A stretch of DNA of 8,422 bases. Origin: an uncultured Eubacterium sp. GTDB taxonomy: Bacteria > Bacillota > Clostridia > Oscillospirales > Acutalibacteraceae. Made by a program: the position numbers and the translations under genes. The notes beneath the pieces were generated by a model. That model saw nothing but the letters and a program-made list of their open reading frames with translations. It ran no database searches and was not told the DNA's origin. Location of the stretch: contig CAJTZJ010000028.1 of NCBI GenBank assembly GCA_910583925.1, positions 1 to 8,422 on the forward strand. Direction: 5' to 3'. Shown here piece by piece: positions 1 to 5,676 of the stretch. How positions within the stretch are numbered: the stretch's first letter is position 1; every line of letters starts with the position of its first letter.

Positions 1-45
1 TATGGGGGGACAGAATAAATGAGAATGGCGTAATAAGCCAAATGG

Positions 46-78
46 ACTTGACGAATACTTGACTATTGTTTGACTATC
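46..78 (+). repeat. Three 11-bp tandem TTGAC repeats near presumed phage left end
   Basis: Three consecutive 11-base units read ACTTGACGAAT, ACTTGACTATT and GTTTGACTATC, so TTGAC recurs at 48, 59 and 70 with exactly one helical turn between copies. The block is framed by a 7-base inverted repeat, TAAGCCA (34-40) and TGGCTTA (81-87). The word TTTGACTATCA (69-79) returns at 947-957 in the control region. In Mu the transposase binds several sites in the left end beyond the repressor gene, so these are candidate transposase or regulator sites; that role is inferred. The exact phage end (Mu-like ends start with TG) cannot be fixed from this side alone. Confidence 0.55.
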
Positions 79-102
79 AATGGCTTACAGGAATTTTAAA
101 AT

Positions 103-147
103 AAAAAAGTGCGATCATAAGAGAGTTGAGAATGACCGCACTTTTTT
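103..147 (-). terminator. Intrinsic terminator of the repressor gene, built on an uptake-signal-like stem
   Basis: The arms AAAAAAGTGCGATCAT (103-118) and ATGACCGCACTTTTTT (132-147) pair over 16 bases with one A-C mismatch around a 13-base loop. Both strands then run into T-rich sequence, so it may work in both directions. It lies 45 bases past the repressor stop codon. The minus strand at 143-135 reads AAGTGCGGT, the core of the Haemophilus-type DNA uptake signal, and the other arm is a one-base variant of it. Pasteurellaceae often use inverted pairs of this word as terminators. Confidence 0.8.
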
Positions 148-192
148 TATAGTTTTTTTTCATTTTATTTGAGAACAGAAATGCGACACAAA

Positions 193-852
193 TTATAAAA
201 ATTCTCTTCCACACCAAAGAACACGACCAATAATTTTAAATTGATTTTCTGTTTGTTCATTCATTGTTATTTGAATTGGAGAATAATTAGAATTAGAACT
301 AATTAAAATAATTCCGTTCAAATCTTTTTCTACTCGTTTAATATAAACACAATCATCAAATGCAACAGCATAAATTTTACTTGCCAGTATGGTTGTTTTG
401 CTTTGGTCTATTAAGACAACATCATTATTTTGAATATCAGGCTCCATAGAGTCGCCAGAAACTCTCATTAATACCATATCGTTGGGATTACCCTTTCTGC
501 AAATAAAATCTTTTCTAAAGGCATATTCCCGTTCTTTAGTTGAATTTGTTTCAAAGCTGCCTCCTCCGGCTGATAATACAGCTTCAACCATTGGAATCAT
601 TATGAGGTCATCATTTTGAGGTAGTACCAAATCACCTTTTGTCATTGAGCCCACGCCGTCCAAAAGCCAAACTGGATCTATATTGAATGTATTGCAAATT
701 TTGGATATAACATCCGAATTCGGTAAAGATGCCTCAAGTTCGTAATTTCTTACAGTATTTTCAACTATTCCTAATTTTGCAGAAAAATCTTTTCTTGACA
801 TATCATTTAAGAGTTGTGTCCTAATTTCTTTTATTCTTTTTCCTATATTCAT
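193..852 (-). CDS. Phage repressor, XRE helix-turn-helix plus S24/LexA-type peptidase domain
   Basis: Probable immunity repressor of 219 residues that keeps the prophage silent. Residues 1-65 form an XRE/Cro-type helix-turn-helix (KDFSAKLGIVENTVRNYE). Residues about 85-217 form an S24 peptidase domain: a possible Ala95-Gly96 cleavage bond in LSAGGG, the serine in SGDSMEP (Ser135), and a lysine in VYIKRV (Lys172) matching the LexA Ser-Lys dyad. Such repressors cleave themselves when stimulated by RecA filaments, so SOS induction is likely. The Mu c repressor is a different protein whose DNA-binding domain is related to MuA. The start ATG (852-850) has a good ribosome site, AAGGAAG, nine bases upstream; this overlaps operator copy O1, so the protein probably regulates its own synthesis. 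The gene diverges from the early operon, as in Mu. Confidence 0.92.
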   Translation of the reverse strand: MNIGKRIKEIRTQLLNDMSRKDFSAKLGIVENTVRNYELEASLPNSDVISKICNTFNIDPVWLLDGVGSMTKGDLVLPQNDDLIMIPMVEAVLSAGGGSFETNSTKEREYAFRKDFICRKGNPNDMVLMRVSGDSMEPDIQNNDVVLIDQSKTTILASKIYAVAFDDCVYIKRVEKDLNGIILISSNSNYSPIQITMNEQTENQFKIIGRVLWCGREFL

Positions 853-942
853 ATCGTGAAACTTCCTTGCATGAAACTTTTAGAAAGCCCCGAAGAAGTT
901 TCATGCAAAGTTTCATGTTTATATTTATTGTTATCATATTGT

Positions 943-970
943 ATTATTTGACTATCATACCAATTTGCAA
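943..970 (-). promoter_or_regulatory. Candidate leftward promoter of the repressor gene
   Basis: On the minus strand TTGCAA (970-965) is followed after 16 bases by AATAAT (948-943), matching 4/6 and 5/6 of the sigma-70 consensus. Transcription would start near 936 and run through operator copies O4 to O1 before the repressor start codon. It overlaps the rightward candidate promoter almost completely, which would make the two mutually exclusive. Placement is by eye only. Confidence 0.4.
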
Positions 971-976
971 AATATT
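948..976 (+). promoter_or_regulatory. Candidate rightward early promoter
   Basis: TTGACT (948-953) is separated by 17 bases from AATATT (971-976), which has 4/6 matches to a -10 box. The presumed start point near 983 lies within operator copy 978-990, a good place for repression. An alternative -35 box is TTGACA at 998-1003, inside the dyad TTGAC-AAAAA-GTCAA (998-1012), but no convincing -10 follows it at normal spacing. Confidence 0.4.
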
Positions 977-1030
977 TAAGTTTCATGCAAAAATAGGTTG
1001 ACAAAAAGTCAAAAATAGGCAAAATTCATA

Positions 1031-1084
1031 TTTAGGAAATTTACAAGAAAGTTTATACATAAATTTACTTGTAAATTTCCTAAA
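1031..1084. repeat. Perfect 17-bp inverted repeat upstream of the Ner-like gene
   Basis: TTTAGGAAATTTACAAG (1031-1047) is repeated exactly in reverse complement at 1068-1084, with a 20-base centre that contains a further AAATTTAC copy (1061-1068). No T-run follows, so it does not look like a terminator. It sits between the candidate early promoter and the Ner-like gene. It could be an operator for the Ner-like dimer, or a hairpin in the early mRNA leader; the sequence alone does not decide. Confidence 0.7.
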
Positions 1085-1145
1085 AAAGTAACCAGTTAAT
1101 AAAAAAATGTCAATGTAAATACTGATTGCAAAAATGGAGAAAAAT

Positions 1146-1424
1146 ATGAGTGTAGCAACAATAAATCACAGACGTTGGTGTGGGGCGATGCGTTGCGAAG
1201 TCAGCTTGAGAATTTATGAAATTCTTAGACAAAAAGGACTTACAGGTAAAGATGTAGCGGAACAAATCGGCGTTAGCCGGCAATCTGTAAGTCAAGTAAT
1301 TAATGGGGTTTCTCACAGTCCTAAAATTTTAGAAACACTCCGTTTGCTTGGCGTTCCTGAACAATATCTTTTTGATCCTCAAAAAAATGATTTTCAGCAA
1401 GAAAATAAAAAAATTGTAGCTTAA
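1146..1424 (+). CDS. Ner/Cro-like early regulator (XRE helix-turn-helix)
   Basis: A small DNA-binding protein of 92 residues, first gene of the rightward early operon. Residues about 17-60 form an XRE-type helix-turn-helix (GKDVAEQIGVSRQSVSQVIN) followed by ILETLRLLGVPEQYLF, usual for phage Cro-like proteins. By position it corresponds to Mu Ner, which turns down both the repressor and early promoters; the sequence relation to Ner itself is not clear, so the role is inferred from place and fold. I chose ATG 1146 rather than in-frame ATG 1134 because GGAG (1136-1139) sits six bases before 1146, while 1134 has no ribosome site. The tail (residues 72-92) is polar and probably flexible. The likely targets are the operators or the 17-bp inverted repeat just upstream. 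Confidence 0.82.
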   Translation: MSVATINHRRWCGAMRCEVSLRIYEILRQKGLTGKDVAEQIGVSRQSVSQVINGVSHSPKILETLRLLGVPEQYLFDPQKNDFQQENKKIVA

Positions 1425-1445
1425 ACAAAAAAATAGGCATTGGTC

Positions 1446-3569
1446 ATGAAAAAAACATATTCAACAAAAGAATTAGCCCAACTTTTACAAATTGCACAAC
1501 AAAATGTTCATGGTCGTGCAAAGCGTGAAAATTGGAAATCTGAACCTCGTAAAAGTCAGGGGGGCGGATATACATGGCTTTTTGATTCCATGCCTGAAAA
1601 AACTCAATATGCTATCCGTAAAGCAGAATTACAAAATGTACCTGTTGGTTGTGACGAACCAACCAACTCAATTCAACAGCCTAAAATTTTATCAGCAAGT
1701 AAAAAGGAACATGCTCTATTAAAATCTGATTTGCTTAGACTTTATATGGAATTTCAAGAGGCTCATGGAAAGACGGTTCGTTCAAAAGAAAAGTTTATTG
1801 AACATTATAATAATGGAGCATATCCTGAAATTTTTGCACAACTTGGCGAAGTAAGCTGGAAAACGCTTGAGCGTTGGAAGAATAAGCAAAATAAATCTCA
1901 AGACTATCTTAGTCTTGCTGACAAACGCGGTATGGCGCACTGCGGTAAATCAATCATCACTGAAGCCCATAAAGCTATTATTTTAGGGCAAGTCCTCAAT
2001 CCTAACGCACCGTTTATCGGTCAGGTTGCCCGCAAGGTTGAAAGCCGCTGTAAGGAAGAAGGGCTGACAGTTCCGAGCGACGCAACAATCCGCAGATTTA
2101 TCAACACATATATTTCTGAAAGTTATGATGAATATGTTTTGTTCCGTGAAGGCAAAAAAGCATGGAATGATAAATGCTGTATTTCCATTCTGCGAGACTG
2201 GAGCCTTGTACAGGTCGGCGATGTCATCATTGCTGACGGTCACACTTTGAATTTTGAAACAATCAACCCAGAAACCGGCAAGCCAAAAAGAATGACGCTC
2301 CTGCTTTTTTTTGACGGAGCAAGCAGCCACCCGCTTGGCTGGGAAATCATGGCAACAGAGAATATTCAATGTATCAGCGCGGCATTTCGCCGAAGCTGCA
2401 TGCTGCTCGGCAAATTCCCCAAGGTTGTCTATCTCGATAACGGTCGGGCGTTTCGGGCTAAATATTTTGAAGGCTGCCGCGATTTTCAGCAGGCAGGCAT
2501 TGACGGCTTATATGAAAGCTTAGGAGTAAAAGTCATTCACGCATGGGCTTATCACGGGCAGTCAAAACCTATCGAACGTTTCTTCGGAACAATGCACGAT
2601 ATGGAAATTTCCATGCCTTCCTATGTGGGCAGAAATATCTCAGAAAAACCTGCACGCCTGCACAGGAATGAAAAACTGCACCAAAAATTGCACGAAAAAC
2701 TTGGCGGCAGACCGCTCACTCTTGAGGAAACTCATACAGAAATCGCAAAGTGGTTTGCGCAATATGTGCAGCGCAGACAGCCCCGCACACACTTGAAAAA
2801 CAAATGCCCTGCCGAGATTTTTGAGCAAGGCAGAGGCGAGGGGCTCACACAGGGCGACCTAGCCCGCCTTGACGTTCTGATGATGCAGAAAACCGTCCGC
2901 ACCATTACAAAGGACGGCTTTAGACTGCACGGCAAACTCTATTGGCATGAGGTCTTAGCGTCCCGCCGCCATGAAATTCTTATCCGTTATGATGAAATTT
3001 TAAGCCCGAACTGTGTCAAAGTGTACACAAAAGACGGCGAATTTCTATGCGAAGCAAAAAACCGTGAATATTACGGCATTGCCCATGGAATTCACCCCGC
3101 CGCCCAGATTTTAGGCACGGAAGAGCAGAAAGCACAGCTGCAATATGCGTTGGAACTCAAGAAAAATCAGGAAAAAACGCAGCTCAAGACTTTGAAGTCA
3201 ATGGTCAGCGACGTAATTTTGCCTGAAATGGAAATCCGCAATAAAGCTATTGAAATCAATCAGGAAGTAAAGGCAATCCCGCTTCCTGAACCTGAAAAGC
3301 CTATGACAAAAACAGAAATTGCAGCGTTTGAGGCGAAAGTTCAGGAACTTGAAAGTAAAATTCAGGAATACACGCCAAGCAGCATGAAGCGTTTCAAAGA
3401 CAGTCTGGCACGTTACGCCTATTTATTTGAAATGAAATTTGAAAAAAATATCAAACTTACCATTGAGGACGAAGCTTGGTTTGAAAAATTTGAAGAAACT
3501 TCGGAATACCGAAAATTTTATAAAAACAGATACGACACCATGAAAGAATATTTAAAAAATATCGCATAA
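1446..3569 (+). CDS. muA: Mu-type DDE transposase (A protein)
   Basis: A transposase of 707 residues that joins phage ends to target DNA during integration and replicative transposition. Residues 1-60 (YSTKELAQLL, GRAKRENW, GGGYTWLF) resemble the Mu-type winged-helix DNA-binding domain. The catalytic core carries D264 (VIIADGHT), D331 (VVYLDNGR) and E377 (KPIERFFGTM); the D-to-D spacing of 67 equals that of Mu A (D269/D336). Residues about 490-545 form the beta-barrel region, and a charged helical tail (about 560-705) takes the place of the Mu region that contacts B and ClpX. ATG 1446 is preferred over TTG 1440 because AGG (1435-1437) is eight bases before it. Composition shifts near 1960 (about residue 170): GC is about 36% before and 46% after, and arginine codons go from CGT to more CGC. 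This suggests recombination between the end-binding and catalytic modules. Confidence 0.95.
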   Translation: MKKTYSTKELAQLLQIAQQNVHGRAKRENWKSEPRKSQGGGYTWLFDSMPEKTQYAIRKAELQNVPVGCDEPTNSIQQPKILSASKKEHALLKSDLLRLYMEFQEAHGKTVRSKEKFIEHYNNGAYPEIFAQLGEVSWKTLERWKNKQNKSQDYLSLADKRGMAHCGKSIITEAHKAIILGQVLNPNAPFIGQVARKVESRCKEEGLTVPSDATIRRFINTYISESYDEYVLFREGKKAWNDKCCISILRDWSLVQVGDVIIADGHTLNFETINPETGKPKRMTLLLFFDGASSHPLGWEIMATENIQCISAAFRRSCMLLGKFPKVVYLDNGRAFRAKYFEGCRDFQQAGIDGLYESLGVKVIHAWAYHGQSKPIERFFGTMHDMEISMPSYVGRNISEKPARLHRNEKLHQKLHEKLGGRPLTLEETHTEIAKWFAQYVQRRQPRTHLKNKCPAEIFEQGRGEGLTQGDLARLDVLMMQKTVRTITKDGFRLHGKLYWHEVLASRRHEILIRYDEILSPNCVKVYTKDGEFLCEAKNREYYGIAHGIHPAAQILGTEEQKAQLQYALELKKNQEKTQLKTLKSMVSDVILPEMEIRNKAIEINQEVKAIPLPEPEKPMTKTEIAAFEAKVQELESKIQEYTPSSMKRFKDSLARYAYLFEMKFEKNIKLTIEDEAWFEKFEETSEYRKFYKNRYDTMKEYLKNIA

Positions 3570-3578
3570 GGAGGTAGT

Positions 3579-4292
3579 ATGCGAGAAATAATAATTGAAA
3601 CAGAAAGTATGGCTAGATTTAATCAAACAGCGGACACCGCCCTTGAAGCGGGAAAGATGTCAAGCGGCTTTGTTCTTGCCTACGGAAAAGCAGGACGCGG
3701 AAAATCCGTGGCAGCAGACCGCTATTATTATGAACGCGGCGGAGCATACGTTCGGGTTTGGCAAAATTGGTCACAATCGGCTTTTTTACAACGTCTGTTA
3801 TTTGAAGTTCGCGGCAAAAACATGGATATGCCCAGACACAACGGCAACCGCTGCAAGGAACTTATTGTTGAAGTTTTGGAAAACGACCCGAAGCCGCTCT
3901 TTATTGATGAGGCGGACAGGCTTTCAATCGACAGAATTGAAGACTTGCGGGACATTTTTGAAATGACGGGCGTTCCTGTTGTTTTAATTGGCGAAGAAGG
4001 GATATGGGGGCTTTTGCGGGAACGCCGGCGTATAATGAGCCGTGTCGCCTATGAAGTGGAATTTATGCCCATTTCCCCGACAGAAGCGAGCATTTTTCTG
4101 AAACAGGCAGCGAATTTAAACGTTTCTCCCGATTTGTGCCTGAAAATAACCAAGCAGGCGGATGGCGATTTTCGTGTTGTTCGCAATATCGCCCTGCAAT
4201 TGGAAAAAGCCGCCAAAGCATCTGAAAAATATGAAGTAGACACGGCAATGCTTGAAACAGCCTTCAGCAACATCATTCATAAAAAGAAATAG
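3579..4292 (+). CDS. muB: MuB-like AAA+ ATPase, transposition target selector
   Basis: An AAA+ ATPase of 237 residues. Walker A is GKAGRGKS (36-43), Walker B is PLFIDEAD (106-113), and VVLIGEEG resembles the sensor-1 strand. In Mu, B coats target DNA in an ATP-dependent way, activates the transposase and keeps it off phage DNA. Mu B has 312 residues with a helix-turn-helix domain before the ATPase; here the ATPase begins almost at the first residue, so that domain is missing. The C-terminal part (about 160-230) is helical and corresponds to the lid and tail. A strong ribosome site, AAGGAGGT (3568-3575), overlaps the transposase stop codon, indicating coupled translation. The next gene, a winged-helix protein, might supply the missing DNA-binding part; that is conjecture. 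Confidence 0.92.
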   Translation: MREIIIETESMARFNQTADTALEAGKMSSGFVLAYGKAGRGKSVAADRYYYERGGAYVRVWQNWSQSAFLQRLLFEVRGKNMDMPRHNGNRCKELIVEVLENDPKPLFIDEADRLSIDRIEDLRDIFEMTGVPVVLIGEEGIWGLLRERRRIMSRVAYEVEFMPISPTEASIFLKQAANLNVSPDLCLKITKQADGDFRVVRNIALQLEKAAKASEKYEVDTAMLETAFSNIIHKKK

Positions 4293-4300
4293 GGTAGCTT

Positions 4301-4936
4301 ATGAAAATCACTCCGGAAGTAATCCGTGTTGCCTTTCGTGCCTTTGGTAAAAATGACCAGGAAATCAGCAATGCTCAAATTTATGATGTGCTTGAAGCTA
4401 AAACCGATGCCGACCAGGCAAAAATCAGAACAAGGATTGCCGAAATGGTCAGGCACGGTGAAATAAACAAAATTTTATCAGGGCGTTACAGATATAATTA
4501 TGATTACAAGATCCGCGGCACCGTGATTGCGGCGGGATATGTGAAAATATGGCGTTTCATACGCCAGACAAAAGGAGAATGGACAATTAAAGAATGTTCT
4601 TTAATGACAGGCAAAGACCATTCTCATGTTGGCAAATATGTAAACTGGCTGGAGGCTGAGGGATATATTAAAATCGTTGGCAAAAAGGAACAGGCGAAAT
4701 GTTTTATGGCAACGCAAAAAGCCAAAATGTCACCTGAAACCCCCATGCCGACGTATAAAGATACAGACCCGTTTGAACAGGAACGGGCTGCAGGAGCTAA
4801 GATTGTCCGATTGCTTTTATGCGACAATTTATACAGCCCGTTGACAGCACAGAAGATAGTTGAATGCTGTGAAGTTTTGAAAAACAGATTCAATAAAATA
4901 AACAAAGAACAAGAAAAGGAGCAAGAAAATGCTTAG
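4301..4936 (+). CDS. Early protein with two probable winged-helix domains, function unknown
   Basis: A 211-residue protein that I cannot place in a named family. Residues about 1-68 look like a winged helix (helices through ISNAQIYDVLEAK and KIRTRIAEMVRHGEI, then the wing ILSGRYRYNY). Residues about 75-135 look like a second (KIWRFIRQ, IKECSLMTGKDHSHVGKYVN, LEAEGYIKIVG). A linker rich in Pro and Thr leads to a helical end (about 160-195) and a highly charged tail of Lys, Glu and Asn. DNA binding is therefore likely. AGGG (4291-4294) precedes the ATG by six bases, directly at the end of the B-like gene, so the two are probably translated together. A role as helper of the B-like ATPase, or as an early transcription factor, would fit the position. 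Confidence 0.85.
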   Translation: MKITPEVIRVAFRAFGKNDQEISNAQIYDVLEAKTDADQAKIRTRIAEMVRHGEINKILSGRYRYNYDYKIRGTVIAAGYVKIWRFIRQTKGEWTIKECSLMTGKDHSHVGKYVNWLEAEGYIKIVGKKEQAKCFMATQKAKMSPETPMPTYKDTDPFEQERAAGAKIVRLLLCDNLYSPLTAQKIVECCEVLKNRFNKINKEQEKEQENA

Positions 4937-5087
4937 TGAAGATTTGAAATCACTTTGTGCCGAACTTAGCACTTTGGCTGGCAATGTTGACGAAAAAAAC
5001 TGGGAATTTATCAAACAAATCAAGCAAAATCTCGAAGCTGCCGCTGCAGGTGTGGAGGATTTGGAAAAAGGAGTGATTCATGGCTAA
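4929..5087 (+). CDS. Small 52-residue acidic early protein
   Basis: A short gene starting with MLSEDLKSLCAELSTL and ending with EKGVIHG. It has an ideal ribosome site, AAGGAG (4916-4921), seven bases before the ATG, and it overlaps the upstream gene by 8 bases and the Gam gene by 8 bases, so the three are translationally coupled. The product is predicted to be almost all alpha-helix, with a possible amphipathic helix at about 24-45 (NWEFIKQIKQNLEAAAAGV). No family is recognised. Its tight coupling to Gam hints at a small partner, or simply a spacer gene that passes ribosomes along. Confidence 0.72.
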   Translation: MLSEDLKSLCAELSTLAGNVDEKNWEFIKQIKQNLEAAAAGVEDLEKGVIHG

Positions 5088-5592
5088 ATCAAAACCGGAA
5101 ATTCCATATATTGTGGAAAGCGTAGAGCAAGCTGACGGCGCACTGGCTGAACTTTCTGCTATTTCTCAAAAAATTAAAGAGATTGAATTGGAACAGCAGG
5201 AAGCCATTGACTTCGCAAAAACACAGGCAACACAAAAAAGTCTTGCCTTGCTTGCTCGTAAAAAAGAGCTTGAAACAGCTCTTGGTGTATTTGGAAAACT
5301 TAACAAAAAGGAACTGTTTGAAAAGAAAAAAAGCCTTGAATTGGGATTTGGAATAATCGGATTTAGGGCGAGTTCAGAAATAGCCATTCAAAGAGGCATA
5401 AAAGAAGACATGGTCATCTCCAAACTGAAAGAATACAGTTTTCATGAGGGGATAAAGACAACGGAAAAAATAAACCGTGACGCCATGCTTGGCTGGACAA
5501 ATGAAAAGCTGGAAACTGTCGGCTTGGAGCGCAAGCAAAAAGACACGTTCTTTGTCGAAGTAAAAGAAGAAAAAATCAAAAACGTAGCATAA
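5080..5592 (+). CDS. gam: Gam-family host-nuclease inhibitor
   Basis: A 170-residue protein of the Mu Gam family (Mu Gam is about 174 residues), a relative of the eukaryotic Ku fold. Mu Gam binds ends of double-stranded DNA and shields them from RecBCD-type exonucleases. The N-terminal half (about 10-75) is a long heptad-rich helix with many Glu, Lys, Gln and Leu (AISQKIKEIELEQQEAIDF), as expected of the Gam coiled coil. The middle has the family features GFRASSEIAI and a TEKINRDAML-type helix near the end, followed by LERKQKDTFFVEVKEE. GGAG (5070-5073) is six bases from the ATG. It lies after A and B in the early operon, the order found in Mu. Confidence 0.9.
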   Translation: MAKSKPEIPYIVESVEQADGALAELSAISQKIKEIELEQQEAIDFAKTQATQKSLALLARKKELETALGVFGKLNKKELFEKKKSLELGFGIIGFRASSEIAIQRGIKEDMVISKLKEYSFHEGIKTTEKINRDAMLGWTNEKLETVGLERKQKDTFFVEVKEEKIKNVA

Positions 5593-5608
5593 TACTTCCA
5601 ATAACGAA

Positions 5609-5672
5609 ACCTCCCGAATCGGGAGGTCACAATATAGTGGCGTATATTGTCTGATGATGTCAGCCGCGAGGT
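5609..5672 (+). promoter_or_regulatory. Structured leader with three hairpins, possible RNA switch on the next gene
   Basis: Three inverted repeats follow each other: ACCTCCCG-AAT-CGGGAGGT (5609-5627), ACAATATA-GTGGCG-TATATTGT (5629-5650), and CTGA-TGATG-TCAG (5651-5663). None is followed by a T-run. The ribosome site of the next gene lies in CGCGAGGT (5665-5672), a one-mismatch copy of the right arm of the first hairpin, so the left arm could pair with either one. Pairing with the second would hide the ribosome site. The hidden GGAGG in hairpin 1 also stands ten bases before GTG 5637, which opens a five-codon reading frame ending at 5654. A regulatory role is inferred from this geometry. Confidence 0.55.
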
Positions 5673-5676
5673 TTAT

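Larger units (their letters stand above)
857..990. promoter_or_regulatory. Repressor operator cluster (AAGTTTCATGCAA repeats) in the divergent control region
   Basis: The 13-base word AAGTTTCATGCAA occurs three times: 867-879 (reversed), 896-908 and 978-990. There are two partial copies: TGAAACTT at 857-864 (reversed, overlapping the repressor ribosome site) and AAGTTTCATG at 908-917. Copies 867-879 and 896-908 form a perfect inverted pair with a 16-base spacer. The last copy begins just after the candidate early -10 box. The layout matches the Mu operator/internal activation sequence, which binds repressor and also helps transposase assemble. Binding by this repressor, or by the N-terminal domain of the transposase, is inferred. 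Confidence 0.75.

Noticed and set aside
1134..1145. ATG 1134 as start of the Ner-like gene
   Set aside because: The best ribosome site (GGAG 1136-1139) overlaps this codon and serves ATG 1146.
1440..1445. TTG start for the transposase
   Set aside because: It adds only two residues and is too close to the AGG site; ATG 1446 has proper spacing.
1983..2935. Minus-strand and alternative-frame open frames inside the transposase gene
   Set aside because: They lack ribosome sites and are shadows of a gene with clear catalytic motifs in the plus frame.
5609..5627. Intrinsic terminator after gam
   Set aside because: The stem is stable, but no T-run follows on the plus strand, and the genes downstream are evidently part of the same operon.
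5647..5676. TTG 5647 as start of the DUF1937-like gene
   Set aside because: It lies in the arm of a perfect hairpin, and the added residues come before the conserved first strand; ATG 5677 has its own ribosome site.
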